From Zea mays (Eukaryota > Streptophyta > Magnoliopsida > Poales > Poaceae), in the NCBI RefSeq assembly GCF_902167145.1, contig NC_050105.1, forward strand, positions 123,645,898-123,709,897: 64,000 nucleotides of DNA. The letters are read 5' to 3'. This document shows positions 32,414 to 45,299 of the stretch, one piece after another. The position numbers and the translations under genes were made by a program. The notes beneath the pieces are model-generated. The model worked only from the letters and a program-made list of their open reading frames with translations, made no database searches and was not told the origin of the DNA. How positions within the stretch are numbered: position 1 is the first letter of the stretch; each line of letters opens with the position of its first letter.

Positions 32414-33709
32414 CAGGTTCTGCGTAGTTTTAGGTCTGGATCTAGGTTCATGAGATGGATCTACTTGATGCACGGTTTGATTAGATCAATTGGTTATAAA
32501 GGGTTGAAGTAGATTACATCGGATATGACTGAAGAGATTAGTTCGTCCTTCTCTGTTATGTGCGCGACTTGCCCCTACCGGCTGGAATCACCATTGGGGC
32601 TAACTGCGTACACAACCAGCAGATTGACGTAATAGATCAACGTCATGAGTGTAATCTTCTTCGGGTCGAAAGTCTCGGATTTGGGTTGATTTGATCAACC
32701 GCATGAGATTTTTAGTGGAATTTCCATACATACGATGCATGAGATTTAGTCTCGTCCTTCTCTGTTATGGGCAGATTCGGGACCGCCGTGGCTATCTGCT
32801 GTAGTGGCGAACATATAGAAACATGTTTGTCTAACCTATTTTTGCAGGACATCTTGTGATCGGTATGGCTATTGTGTGTATATGATGCATATTAATGAAT
32901 TATTCATGACCTGCGTGTCGTGACCAGGGCAATACGGCTGGAGCCACATGTATTGTCCAAATTTAATGTAATGACCTGCGTGTCAACATGTGATGATCCA
33001 AAGCGTATATGTAATTTGTTTACCAGCATACGTTAGATAGGTCTTGAAGGACTCATCACCTGAAGGATGGCATACCTATATCATGCAGATGGAGATCATC
33101 GTGATGGACAGATTATTGGAGATGGGGATCACCATGTGATGGCAAGCCATACCGAATCACAACTGTTGTGTGAATGCCATTCTTAATGTTCTACTTGTTC
33201 ATATTGCATATATGTCCTTGCGTGCGATGATAAAAGTAGGACGATCCCTCATAAATGTTTAAGCTTAAATGCCTCTCCAAACCTTGCACTATCATAAGTC
33301 TTGTACAATTGGTGGTGGGTCTATGAAATTAGGGTGCCACCAGTTTTCCTTGACTAGATAGGTTTGTATCGGATACGAACTGCAGAAAGGGTTGGTTAAC
33401 TTAAACAAAGTCAGCTTAATGGTTAAGGACTTTGGGGCATAAGGTTGGGAGCCGAGACATAGAGATGTCACCCAACAACAGGAGTCATATATATGATATG
33501 ATTAGCAAGGAGTTGCTTACCGATCTACCTTGTCTTCTAGCGGTGATGCTAAAGCTCACTAGTAGACTTGTTAGTTGTGGGTTCTGAATCACTAAGTATC
33601 AATCGAGGGATATTGATTTTAGTGGGAGTAGACTATTAAATGTTTAATATGATTTACTCTGTCATGGATATTTTTGTCTTAGTATTTTGCATTATTTTGT
33701 TGTAGATAA
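32414..33709 (+). other. Element E leader, non-coding
   Basis: About 1.3 kb between PBS and gag. Near-repeats are visible: TTAGTCTCGTCCTTCTCTGT (32746-32765) resembles TTAGTTCGTCCTTCTCTGT (32538-32556), and CATGACCTGCGTGTC-like words recur at 32907-32921 and 32970-32983. No ORF of note. Confidence 0.65.
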
Positions 33710-34646
33710 ATGGCACCTAGCACACCATCATTTACTTTGCGATCAATTCTTGAAAAGGATAAGTTAAATGGAACAAACTATACGGATTGGATCCGTAACC
33801 TGAGAATTGTTCTCAGGGCTGAAAAAAGGAAGACATTCTAGACACCCCACTGCCAGAGGATCCTGGTGAAAATGCAACTGCTGCAGCTAAAACCGCTTAC
33901 AAGAAAGCAATGGATGCTAATCTTGAAGTGAGTTGCCTAATGCTTGCTTGCATGGAGCCTGAGCTATAGATGCAGTTTGAGACAAACCATGAGGTGCACG
34001 ATATGATCGTGGCGCTCAAGGATATGTTCCAGACTCAAGCTAGGACTGAAAGGTTCAATGTGTCCAAAGCCTTTCTGGAATGCAAGCTAGCAGAAGGCGC
34101 AGCGGTTGGGCCACACGTAATCAAAATGGTTGGTTACAGTCAGAGGTTGGAGAAGCTAGGCTTCCCAATAAGCCAAGAGTTGGCCACTAACTTCATTTTG
34201 GCATCTCTTTCGCCCAGCTATGGAAACTTCATTACGAACTACCATATGCATGGGGCGGAGAGGGGCCTCAATGAACTATGTGGCATGCTGAAAACAACAG
34301 AGGGGGACATAAAGAAAAGCGCTGGCAGCAGCGGCCATGTGATGGCGGTCCAAAACAAACCCAACTTTAAGAAGAAGGGTAAATCTCAAAAGAAGAAGGG
34401 CAAGGCAAAGGATACAGTATCCAAGCCAAATCAAAAGCCCAAGGCTGGACCAGCTGCAGATGCAGAGTGCTTTTATTGCAAAGAACTTGGTCACTGGAAA
34501 AGGAATTACAAGCAGTACTTGGCCTCTATTAAGGATCGCAGCGGTAAGGGTACAGCCACAGCAGGTACACTTGCTATTGACATTACAAAAAATTTTCTTG
34601 CTGATTCTTATATTAATTCTTGGGTATTTGATACCGGATCGGTTGC
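33710..34646 (+). pseudogene. gag: Element E gag and start of protease, frameshifted and split
   Basis: ATG at 33710 starts the Copia Gag. A one-base loss in an A run near 33820-33830 shifts the frame, giving TAG at 33839-33841. In the other frame the protein continues, has a TAG at 33967-33969 (likely from CAG), then runs open with the UBN2-type gag domain (FETNHEVHDMI, LEKLGFPISQELA), a Lys-rich stretch and a zinc knuckle CFYCKELGHWKRNY whose last Cys is Tyr, so zinc binding is probably lost. It reaches the protease active site WVFDTGS just before element C at 34647. The frame resumes at 49695. Confidence 0.9.
34642..34646. repeat. Target site duplication of element C (left), imperfect
   Basis: GTTGC here, GCTGC at 49695-49699: four of five bases agree. 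A later C/T change in one copy is the simplest reason, since the host reading frame is consistent with a plain 5-bp duplication. Confidence 0.85.
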
Positions 34647-37600
34647 TGTGGCGGAACTGCCCAAATTATTCCAACTTAAGTGCCCAAATCCCGCCTCAGA
34701 GGCTAGACCACACTTAAATGGGAATAACCCGTCAATCCCTCGGATCTAGTCCGACATGGCCACTGACAGGATCAAGTACCACAATCTCACTCGAAGGTGA
34801 GTCACAGAGCAAATACAATAAAGCATAAAACCATTCATGTCACAATGTCAAATTATTACATCACCATCATTATCATCGGAGTTTTTGCAAAAGTAGCCAT
34901 CATTGTTCGAAGTGCAGCGGAATAAAACTAACGGTAATCAAACAGAGAGATGGGGAAGCCTGTCCCATCACTCCTCATGCTCCTCCTCGGCTGAGGCAGG
35001 GTCCCACTCAACAGTCCAACCCGGTGGCAAGGTGGACGTCCAAGTTATCCCAGCAACCATCTCCTCCAGAGAGCCTGTAAAAATTATGCCACAAGCAAGG
35101 CTGAGTATACTAATACTCAGCTAGACTTACCCGGTGTGAGGAGTCTACTCCTCTACCTCTAGACATGCAGCTGTTTGGCTGTGGGGTTTGGTTGCCAAAA
35201 GCACTAGCTGAGTTTCTAAATCAAGATTTTAACTTAGTCAAAGTTAAGTGTGACTCTCTTAAGGCTAAAAGTGGACTATCTACTCATACATGGTAGCAAG
35301 CATTATTAACAATCAACATCTTATCTCAACTCATCATACTTCCACTTATTACTCAATGCAGTACAATGGATCAAGCAGTCTCATTAGCTGCGAGAAGCAG
35401 ACGATTCGAATCGAGTTTTTATCCTTGCAAGGTAAACCTAAACACACGACATGTAGGGGCACTCCGTCCCCACACACATCAACCGTCCCCATCGATTCCC
35501 CGTCAGCAGATCAGGGCTCACCGCCTTGGCGTACAATGCCTCACTGACCCCGACTGGCCGTCGTGCAGTGACCGCACTTGTACCCACCATAACCGAAATG
35601 GGAGACCTCGTCTCAGGTCGCGTGAGGGGCAAAGTCTACTGCCAGGTTCAATCAGGTACTAGGCTTACCGATTTACCATATTTCTCAGTATGTGCTTAGT
35701 ATGTTCAAACGCTTGACACAGGTATCCGCACGTTAATCCTTATTCCATTTTCCATCTCGTAAACAACCAATCCCCATGGATTGTTGTCCACCAACTAGTA
35801 TCATGATAGTGTGAAAGTGGGTACAATCAATTTCCTGATCTCGCGCGAGTGCTAGAAAGATCACTCGTCTTCTACCGAGATCCTATTTAATTAAAGCAAC
35901 CACTCGACCTGTCATACTAGTATTCATTTCAAAAGGATTCCTGAGATCATGCAACTAGGGTTTCAAACAATTCCTACACCTAAGTGCACAATCAATCCTA
36001 CAATCATTAAGTGAAGTAAAATAGCATAAATAACAGGTTATGCATAAAACCGGGGCTTGCCTTCCAAAGCAGTGGCAGGCAGGTCCTCTGGTGCAGGCTC
36101 GGGTGCTGGATCTGGGGCTACCTCCTGAGCAGCTCCTTGCTCCGGCACGAGGATGTACTCTCCGTCAGCAAGATTATAGTCTATGGAAATGCAATGAACA
36201 TGTATGTCATGATTATGCAGGATTTAAGAACAATTAGCTAAAGAAACTAAGTTAAGCAGTAACTTAGGGTTTTCTTAGTCATGCTGGGCTGCTAGTGGTA
36301 TATAGATACAGATACATAGACTTATGACCTTTTAAGTTTAGGCTTTCTTTTAGGATAACATAGTGGGTTGGTATTGTCCTTATAGATTTCAATGGACAAA
36401 TTAACAAAGGTCTTAGGATGACATTAATTTCCATTATTCATTTTCCTTTCCTTAATTTCCATTTAGGGTTTCTAGGGTAGGTTTGAACTACAACAGGGTT
36501 TTAATAATTTCCAAAAATTCTGCAAAAATTCCAGTGGGTCATCACTGGCTATTCTAGCTTGTTTTAAGAATTTGAGGCTTAAAGTATAAAAGTTAGGCTT
36601 TAAACAAAAATAACAAAAGTTAGGCAAAATGGGCCACTTCACACTACACCTCTTAGTTGGGGGTAGGTTCTGCCCTAAAGGTTATTTTTGTTGACATCCT
36701 ATGGTAATAATAGGCCTCTGGGCTAAAAATCACAGAAAACTAAGGGGTGGTTATTTAGTTATGCTTTTCTTAAGTTTAATGCCAAAAAGGCACTTTCTAC
36801 TACATTATTATTTGAAAAATGTCAAACAGCAGATTTCATATTTTTCCTAAGTTCTCTCTAATAAAACAATAGTCATCCCAAGGGTGGGGGTGTTTTTACC
36901 TTGGGGTTATTTTTGTAGAATTTTTCTAAGTTTCACTTGTTTTATTAAAATAAAAGATATCTTACTTATTTTACACTAAAATAGGGTATGATATATTTTT
37001 CCAGTGAACTATATGGAAGAAGTAACCTAACAAAAATAGAGGTACTCTCTGGTTCATTAATTTAATTACATTTTCTATTTTTCTTATCCTTAAGCATATT
37101 ATAGAACAAAGGGTAAAACTAACTTAAATGGAGTGGACAGAGAGGTTTAACATTTTTACTTGGTCTAGTAGGTAGATATAAGTTTCTCCAAATTTTTCTA
37201 ACCCTGGTCAAACAATATTCCTATTTTTCCTCCTAATATTGGGTTTTGAGTGGTTTCCTTATTTAATCCTAAACTTCAGAAAGAAATACAGAAGATATGG
37301 GTTCTATTATTTTTCTCTGATAGCTCATAAATTTCTGAATCTAGCAAAATTGGTTTGAACATTTTTGGATGATTATTCTGCAAGTTATGCATTTACTTAG
37401 CTATCTGTTATAACAAAAGAAAAGAAATTCGAAAATGGAAAAAGAAAACGTGTTTACGCCGAGGCCCCTGGGGTTTTTCCTTTTCTTTTCTCACAGAACA
37501 GCCCTTGGTCCACTATTGGCTTGAGTCACTGACATTGCGCAAAGCCCCCTGGACTTAACTAAAATCTAACCCGCGCTCCCTGACCGGCTTAAACAGTGCC

Positions 37601-39041
37601 CGCGGTACATTTTACGGCGGTGGGGCTTACCGGCGGCAGTAGAGCTCCGGCGGGGTGGTTAGTGACGTCCGGGAGGTCGCAACGGTCACGCCGATGTGCA
37701 GGTCGGTGTCGGAGGTGGTCGGAGCTACCCTGGCCACGAGCACATGCGGCGGGGGTCGTCGGCGGCTCCTGCTCCGGCCAAACCACGGCGGCATAGATCA
37801 ATTAGGGTGCACGAGGAGCTTCACGGGGTGACACAGAGGCCATACGCGCAAGGAATTGGAAAACGGTGCAGGGGCTTACCCGGTCCACGTGCGCCGGCGG
37901 GTTCTTGAACTCCGGTGAGCACGATTGGGCTATTCCGGTGACGCGGGTCCCTGGGTCAAGCTTGAGCAAGACTCACGGCTTCACCAGGAAGCTCTCTGAG
38001 GGCTTGGATCGAACGGAGGAGGACGGGAGAGGGGCTGGCCATGGTGGTTGCTCTCGGGCGGCACTGGCGGGTCGCGGGGAGGTCGCCGGAGTTAATGGCT
38101 GGCTCGGGCGAGTCCGGCGAGGTACGGAGGAGGTAACGGGGAAGGCAGCCAAGCACTAGGGCGGGCTTTATAGCCGTGGCGCGGGCGTGGTCACGGGCGG
38201 CCGCGGGTGCGCGGGGGTTCGCGCACGGGCGTGCTCTGAGCGCGCCCCCGGATGCCAGCTCGCGTCGAACACGTGGAAGCTTGCTTCTGCCATGGTTCAA
38301 CGGCCGATTAGAGCGCCATAGCGTGCGTATCTTGGCAAAGTCACTGTGTACGGTCGCTTCTCTGCTCCAAATCCTATCTTTTCGCTGTGAGTTCCAAGTC
38401 GAGATATGGTCGGGGTAGGGAGATAGAGAGGGGAGAAGTTTGCTGTGTCAGCCAAGCCCGAACCGAGACAAAAGGGGTGTCAAGTCGTGTCTAGCGCCCT
38501 AGGGTAGGTGTCATCTCTTTCCAGGGTGTTCTAGGGTTAATTTGGCGCCATTTTGTCAATTGGGTCGAAGGGTTTTGAAAAGGGGATTAAGGTGAACATG
38601 TGGCGTCTTTGTGCAAGGGTTAGTTTTTGTACTTAGGCAAAAACTGAATTTTCCCCTTGTGCTAAATCTTAGGTGAACTGTTTAGGGCTTTTCTGAAAAC
38701 CTTTTGGGGGTACTTCCTTACTATTAATTGTAGGTTATTAAGTGTACTACAACTTTTATATTTGGCCCAAACCATGATCATAAGGTTTACATGATCTTTT
38801 GATCATGGCTTCAATTAGGGTTCCCATTGCCTATGGGGGGGGGGGTTTGCTTTAGGGTTTTGGGAGATCCCCACTTAGATGTGCATGATAAGCTAGGGCA
38901 TGACATCCAAGGTGGATTACACTTGCTTAGGACCTAGAATTTCAAGTTTGGTATACTTTGCCCAAATCAGTCTTCATGTGATAATGGGTAAAAGGGGGTA
39001 ACCCTGGGATGGACACCCTGAGTAACACCTGGGGTGTTACA
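34647..39041 (-). repeat. Element C left (3') LTR
   Basis: 4395 bp; plus strand TGTGGCGGAACTG to GGGGTGTTACA. A minus-strand TATA box (TATAAAG) at 38172-38166 sits upstream, in the minus-strand sense, of a GC-rich stretch (37590-38165), the likely start of the transcribed part. Small ORFs here recur in the other LTR and are not genes. Confidence 0.95.
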
Positions 39042-39055
39042 GCCCTCCCCCCTTA
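39042..39055 (-). promoter_or_regulatory. Element C polypurine tract
   Basis: Minus strand AAGGGGGGAGGGC next to the 3' LTR. Confidence 0.82.
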
Positions 39056-39291
39056 AAGGAATCTCGTCCCGAGATTTAGGTAGAGTCCCTTGGAGGGGTG
39101 CTTGAAGGTGTGATGGTGGTGTTTTTCCTTTACACTTAAGTTTCTCTTATTAACTGCTCTTCGAATGTCATCCTCTTTGCAACTTCAGAAGGAAGCCCTT
39201 CTTAAGTTAAATCCACAACTTAGACTATCCTTTTTATCTAAGTTTTTCTTATAATTGAATTCAAAGGGCAGGTGGGGGTGGGGTTCTGGGG

Positions 39292-42200
39292 TTACGTACC
39301 GACTCCTTTGGGCAGAAAGTCGGGGAAGCGAGAGCGCAGAAAATCCTCAGTCTCCCATGTAGCTTCTTCTGCTGAATGGTGACTCCACTGAACCTTGTAC
39401 ATTCTGACCGACCTTGCTCGAGTTGATCTTTCCTTTTGATCTAATACCTTGACGGGGTACTCTTGGTAAGACAAGTCTGGTTCTATCTCAATGTCTGGTT
39501 CCGGTAGCACTTCAGTGGGTAGGCGGACGCATTTCCGCAGCTGAGATACATGAAACACATTATGAACTGCTGACATGCGAGGTGGTAATTCCAATTGGTA
39601 GGCTACGGGTCCACAACTTGCCTTGATCTTATAGGGTCCAATGTAGCGAGGAACTAACTTGCCCTTGATCCCGAATCTCTAAACACCCTTGGTGGGTGAT
39701 ACCTTAAGATAGACATGATCTCCCACCTCAAACTGTAGAGGCTTCCGCCTCCTATCATGATAGCTCCTTTGCCTGGCCTGAGCAGCTTCCAAGTTCTTGG
39801 TAATAACCCTGACCTTTGCTTCTGCCTAGAGTACCAAGTCTGGCCCAAAAATTTCCCTTTCTCCTGCTTGAGACCAATTTAGTGGGGTCCTACACCTTCT
39901 CCCATATAATGCCTCAAAAGGTGCCATCTTCAGACTGGACTGATAGCTATTATTGTAAGAAAACTCTGCCAAAGACAGACACCTGTCCCAATCCTTCCCA
40001 TAATGTAGTGCACATGCCCGCAACATGTCTTCCAAAATCTGATTTACCCTTTCTGTCTGGCCATCTGTTTGTGGGTGATATGCTGAGCTCCGGATTACTT
40101 GGGTCCCAAGTGATTCTTGCAATTTCTCCCAAAAGCGTGCCACAAACAGTGCTCCTCTGTCAGATATAATGGTCTTTGGAATACCATGCAGTCTTACTAT
40201 CTGATCAACATAAATTTCAGCATACTTCTCTGTCTTGTGGGTGGTGTGCACTGGCAAGAAATGAGCAGTCTTGGTCAATCTATCCACAATAACCCAAATA
40301 GAATCATGGTGCCTGGAGGTATTGGGTAATCCCACTATAAAGTCCATGCAAATGTCTTCCCATTTCCAAGATGGTATGGGAAGAGGTTGCAAAGGGCCTG
40401 CTGCCTTCAAGTGACTGGCTTTAATTCTCTGGCAGGTGTCACATTCCGATATGTACTTGGCAATTTCCCTCTTCATTCTAGTCCACCAATATAGAGATCT
40501 GAGATCATGATACATCTTGTTGCTACCAGGGTGCATGGAGAATTTTGAAAGGTGAGCTTCATCGAGTATCTTCTTTCTAAGCTCAGGGTCCTTGGGAACC
40601 ACCAATCGATCTCCAAACCATAGAATTTCCTTGCCATCCTGTCGGAAACACTTGTATTTTTCTGCCTTTTGCTTGATCATATCTTTGATGACCTGAACAC
40701 CCTTATCCTCAACCTGTGCCCTTATGATCTGCTCTTGCAACGTGGGCTCCATCGAGATATAGCTTAGGTCACCCGAAGAGACAGCTTCCAGGTTCAATCT
40801 GCACAACTCGTCACACAGGGTGGTAACTCCCACATCCATGCTCATGCAATTGCACTGGGCCTTTCTGCTTAAGGCATCTGCCACAACATTGGCCTTCCCT
40901 GGGTGGTAATGCACCTCCAAATCATAGTCCTTGATTAACTCCAACCATCTCCTCTGTCTCATGTTCAGATCTGCCTGAGTGAAAATGTACTTGAGACTCT
41001 TGTGATCAGTGTAGATGTTACAGTGAGCTCCCATCAAGTAGTGTCTCCATATCTTTAGAGCATGAACTACAGCTGCCAATTCTAGATCATGTGTAGGGTA
41101 GTTCTGCTCATGGGGCCTGAGTGCCCGGGAAGCATAAGCAATCACTCTGTTCTCTTGCATCAAGACACATCCCAAACCAGTACCAGAAGCATCCCAATAA
41201 ACTTCAAATGGCTTGGTGTTGTCAGGTTGGGCCAGCACTGGGGCTGTTGTCAAATGCTGCCTCAAGGTATGAAAGGCATCTTCACACTTTTGGTTCCACT
41301 CAAATTTGACTCCCTTCTTCAACAGCTCAGTCATTGGCTTGGCAATTCTGGAGAAATCCGGAATAAATCGTCGATAATACCCTGCCAATCCCAGAAAACT
41401 CCGAATCTGCTTCACTGTAGTCGGGGGTTTCCAATCCATTACCTCTTGTACCTTCTCAGGATCAACTGATATCCCATCTTGAGAAATTGTGTGACCCAAG
41501 AATTTAATCTCCTTCAGCCAGAACTCACACTTAGACAACTTAGCATAAAGATGGTGATCGCGCAGCCGCTGAAGCACGATGTGCAGGTGCTCAGCATGTT
41601 CGTCTTCATTTTTGGAATAAACCAGAATATCATCAATGAAGACAACCACGAACTTATCCAATTCTGGCATAAACACTGAATTCATCAGGTACATAAAATA
41701 AGCCGGGGCATTGGTCAGCCCAAAAGACATCACCAGAAACTCATACAGTCCATATCTGGTAGAGAAAGCCGTCTTGGGAATATCGCTAGCGCGGATCTTG
41801 ATCTGATGGTATCCTGAGCGAAGGTCTATCTTGGAGAATACCTTGGCTCCAACCAACTGATCAAACAGAACATCAATGCGAGGCAACGGGTATTTGTTCT
41901 TTATGGTCACCGCATTGAGAGGGCGGTAGTCAACACACATCCTCAAACTCTCATCCTTTTTCTTCACAAATAATGCTGGACATCCCCATGGTGAAGTGCT
42001 TGGACGAATAAACCCCTTGTCCAACAACTCTTGCAATTGTTTCTTCAATTCTGCCAATTCCGCGGGAGGCATCCTATAGGGTCTCTTGGAGATAGGAGCG
42101 GTCCCGGGTTGCAATTCGATGGCGAACTCAATATCTCGGTCAGGTGGCATTCCTGGCAATTCATCCGGATAGTCACAGACCACTGGGATCTTTTCCACTG

Positions 42201-43698
42201 GGGATTCTAACATAACAAAGGCACAAGAACGGGTGCATCCCTGGTCGGGTAGATATAAGGTAATCTCACCATCCAAAGGGGAGCGGAGTTCTATGGCTCT
42301 AGCTGCGACATCAATCACTGCGTGGTGTCGTGATAACCAATCAGTCCCTAAGATGATATCCACACTATCCAATCCCATTATCATTAGGGTAGTTTTGAAA
42401 ATGAGACTACCCAGCTTAATTGGTACGTGCCTACAGATCTGATAGGAGGCAACCCTGCCTCCTGGTGTTGAGATTGTAATACCCCCATTGGTGTGGTGAA
42501 AAGGCAATTGGCACTTGGCGCTAAATTTGGTACTGATAAAACTGTGTGATGCACCGGAATCAAAAAGAACAATAGCAGGACAATTCAAAACTGTAAAAAT
42601 ACCAGTCAAGACGGGTGCTCCCTCTGGGATATCAGCCATGGTGGTGAAGTTCAGCCTGCCCTGCCTCACTTGCACCTTCTGCCTCTTTCCTTGGTTCTGA
42701 TTAACATTCTGCCCCTGCCTCTGCTGGTTACTGGGGCAATTCTTGGCATAATGCCCAGTGTTGCCACAGGTGAAGCATCTGTTGTCATTGGTCTGGCGGT
42801 ACTGCTGCTGCTGCTGATTGCTCCTCTAAGCTGGAAATTGGGTGCGGTTGGGTGCCTGCTGCTGCTGCTGCTGCGGTCGGATCACCCATCGCCCTTGCTG
42901 TTGCTGGGGTCCCCTGCCCTGGGTGTCGGACACAATCCTGAAGCGCTGTGGCTGAGCTGAGGGTCCTGCCACAGGGGTCTTCCTCTTCTTCTCTGCCTGT
43001 CTAGCTGTAATGCAGTCCTCCTGGGAGATAGCCATGTTGACCAACTCATTGTAGCTGTTGGCCCTGACAGTGTTGAGACGATTCCGGAGCTTAGTGCTGA
43101 GCCCCCTTCTGAATCTGTCCCTCTTATTCTCATCTGTATCTGCATGATATCCCGCGTACTGGCACAAGTCATTAAAGGCCTAGGCATACTGCAACACTGT
43201 CCTGTTGCCCTGAGTGAGTGCCAAGAACTCATTGAGCTTCCTGTCCATGATCCCGGCTGGTATATGGTGTCCTCTAAAAGCTGCCGTGAACTCCCTCCAC
43301 TCCACCTCTCGGTCCTCTGGCTGCATAGCAAGAAAATGATCCCACCAAGTCCTTGCAGGCCCGCGAAGCTGCTGGGTGGCGAACCTGACTTTGGTGACCT
43401 CTGAGCAAACTCCATGGAGCAGTGGGAATTTGGATTCCACCACTCGCAGCCACACATCCGCGTCAAGTGGGTCCTCCGCCCTCGTGAACAATGGAGGCTG
43501 GGTGCTGAGGAATTCCTGATAGGTGGCCGCCGCGGGGTGACGCTGGTGGTCTCCACCACCATAATGCTGGGGTGGTGGCTGACGTTGAGCCAGCCGCCTC
43601 AGGATCTCATTCTGCTGAGCCATGAGCTCCTGCAGAGTGGGAGGTGGGGGCGGCGGTGGAACGTGCTCGTTCTGGCCACGACGCTGCCTCTCGGCCAT
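39292..43698 (-). pseudogene. Element C gag-pro-pol, one frame with four TAG stops
   Basis: A single minus-strand frame of 1469 codons from ATG 43698 to the stop at 39292. Order: Gag capsid-like part (TWWDHFLAMQP, DENKRDRFRRGL), Gln-rich linker, zinc knuckle [14 protein letters not shown] (near 42791-42750), protease ([12 protein letters not shown]), RT ([24 protein letters not shown]), RNase H ([15 protein letters not shown]), integrase zinc region ([11 protein letters not shown]), core ([28 protein letters not shown]) and a chromodomain-like end (VQWSHHSAEEATWE). Stops: 43182-43180, 42828-42826, 39828-39826, 39681-39679. All are TAG, at places where relatives usually have Gln. No frameshift seen. 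Confidence 0.92.
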
Positions 43699-44003
43699 CT
43701 GAAAAATCACATACTTACTTAACATCACAGTTCCAAATTTCAAGATTTTTATCACGGGGACAAGGTTAAAACAGCATGATAGATTCCGATTTCAACAAAA
43801 GGGATTTTAGGAGGCATAAATTCTTCCTTCCAAATTTAAACTGATAAAAGCATCCATCAAACAAGCTCCCAAGAGAGTTTAACATGATTACATCAATTGT
43901 TCCAAAATGACTCAACTCTATCTAGCCTAGTACCCCAAGGGTGCAAAAGCTAAGCTAGCTGCGAGGAGTCCGACTATCCGACTTCTAAGCCTACCCTGGA
44001 CAC

Positions 44004-44873
44004 CTAGTGAGCGAATGAAGCAACACTTGACTCGGGGGAAGGTGGTCTTCCCGAGCCAGCGGTGTCCACAGTGGAGGCAGGCTCATCTCCTCCCTCAATG
44101 TCGACGTCCTCGTTGGCCTCCTGGTCCTTGATCTCCTGGTGATGCATGTCCAGGTGCTCGTTAGCCTCAGCAAGCTGCTGCTGAGTGTTAATGAGCTGAT
44201 CCTCTAGGACCTCAATGGCGTTCTCTCTCGTGCCCACCAGCTCCTCCAACTCCTGAATATTAGTGGATAGCTGCTCCACCTGCAAGTCCTTCTCCACCAT
44301 TTCTTGAGATAGATCAACCACGAGCTCCTCTCTGTTATCCAACGTGATCTTTGTTGCCTCCAGCAGTGCCATCAGGTGGGACATGGCCTCACCGCGCATC
44401 ACCTGCAGACGGTACAGAGCATTCATGCACCGTACTGTCAGGTGCGCAGTCTGACCTGGGTAGATGGCCCAGATGTCCTTGGCATGTTCCACCCGATCCT
44501 TCCACATTGGGTCGTCCTCCTTCTCAGCGGGGAACAAGCCAATGGGGTGGGTAGCCAGCTCCAAGGGATGGAATCCGCAGAAGGTAGTCAATCCATGAAG
44601 AGCGATCGCCTCGATCGTGTCCTCTGCCCGGTACTCGAAAGACTCTAAGTCCAAGGAGCGCCAGCCTGGCTGCAGGGGATGAGGCTCCAAAGTCATCCTC
44701 ACCCTACAGCGGGGCACCCGGTGCTTCTCGAACTGCTGCACCGCGTACTGAGGGGGTGTCGTGTATCCAGCCCCCTGAAGTACCTCCCACAAAATGCGGG
44801 GAAAGCCCTCTCGTGCAAGCCCGTCAGTGTGGGTCAGTGCATTTCCGTCATCGGAGGATCCGTGGGAAGTCAT
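44004..44873 (-). CDS. Extra sense ORF of element C upstream of gag (289 aa)
   Basis: Intact ATG-to-stop ORF between PBS and gag, on the element's coding strand, about 300 bases before the gag ATG. The first 150 residues look folded (EFPRILW-like GFPRILWEVLQGAGY, CGFHPLELATHPIGLFP); residues about 165-250 are a heptad-rich coiled coil (LSQEMVEKDLQVEQLSTNI); the C-terminus is acidic. No enzyme motif, signal peptide or membrane segment. Extra ORFs at this place occur in some plant Gypsy elements. I do not recognise a function. It has kept its frame while gag-pol acquired four stops. Confidence 0.75.
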   Translation of the reverse strand: MTSHGSSDDGNALTHTDGLAREGFPRILWEVLQGAGYTTPPQYAVQQFEKHRVPRCRVRMTLEPHPLQPGWRSLDLESFEYRAEDTIEAIALHGLTTFCGFHPLELATHPIGLFPAEKEDDPMWKDRVEHAKDIWAIYPGQTAHLTVRCMNALYRLQVMRGEAMSHLMALLEATKITLDNREELVVDLSQEMVEKDLQVEQLSTNIQELEELVGTRENAIEVLEDQLINTQQQLAEANEHLDMHHQEIKDQEANEDVDIEGGDEPASTVDTAGSGRPPSPESSVASFAH

Positions 44874-45282
44874 CTGTGTACGGTTAAGCGTAAGTAAAAG
44901 AAAAAGAATTATAAAAAAAAGAACAAGGAAAAGTAAAACTCAGCCTTTCTCTAGTTAAGTAAAAAGGCACTAGGGACCTAGTTGGTTGTTATCTTGTTTT
45001 TAAGTCCTTTACTCAGTTATCCATTTGCTTAATTATGAATGCATGCATGCTCGTCCTGAACGACCTCACCACAAGACAAAAAGGAATAGGGAGGAACTCC
45101 CATCCTGTAAAAGTGGCCTGTAGGGCCTAGTTACTTAGCCACCTAGCTACCCTTCTATTATCCTAAGGCTTCGCGTCCTAGGTCTATCCTGCTCGTCCTA
45201 CTATCTATCCAACCTTGTTTCTATCAAGTTTTATTTAGAAAATTTATGGTATTTACATTTTATTGATTCCTCTGTGGTGGTA
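44874..45282 (-). other. Element C leader
   Basis: About 410 bases between PBS and the extra ORF; no coding sequence or repeat seen. Confidence 0.6.
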
Positions 45283-45297
45283 CAAGCTCCGATACCA
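45283..45297 (-). promoter_or_regulatory. Element C primer binding site
   Basis: Minus strand TGGTATCGGAGCTTG, two bases inside the LTR; matches the initiator-methionine tRNA type with one change. Confidence 0.85.
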
Positions 45298-45299
45298 GC

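Noticed and set aside
37589..38418. Cluster of GC-rich ORFs on both strands
   Set aside because: Inside the element C LTR and repeated at 48241-49070; more likely the transcribed part of the LTR.
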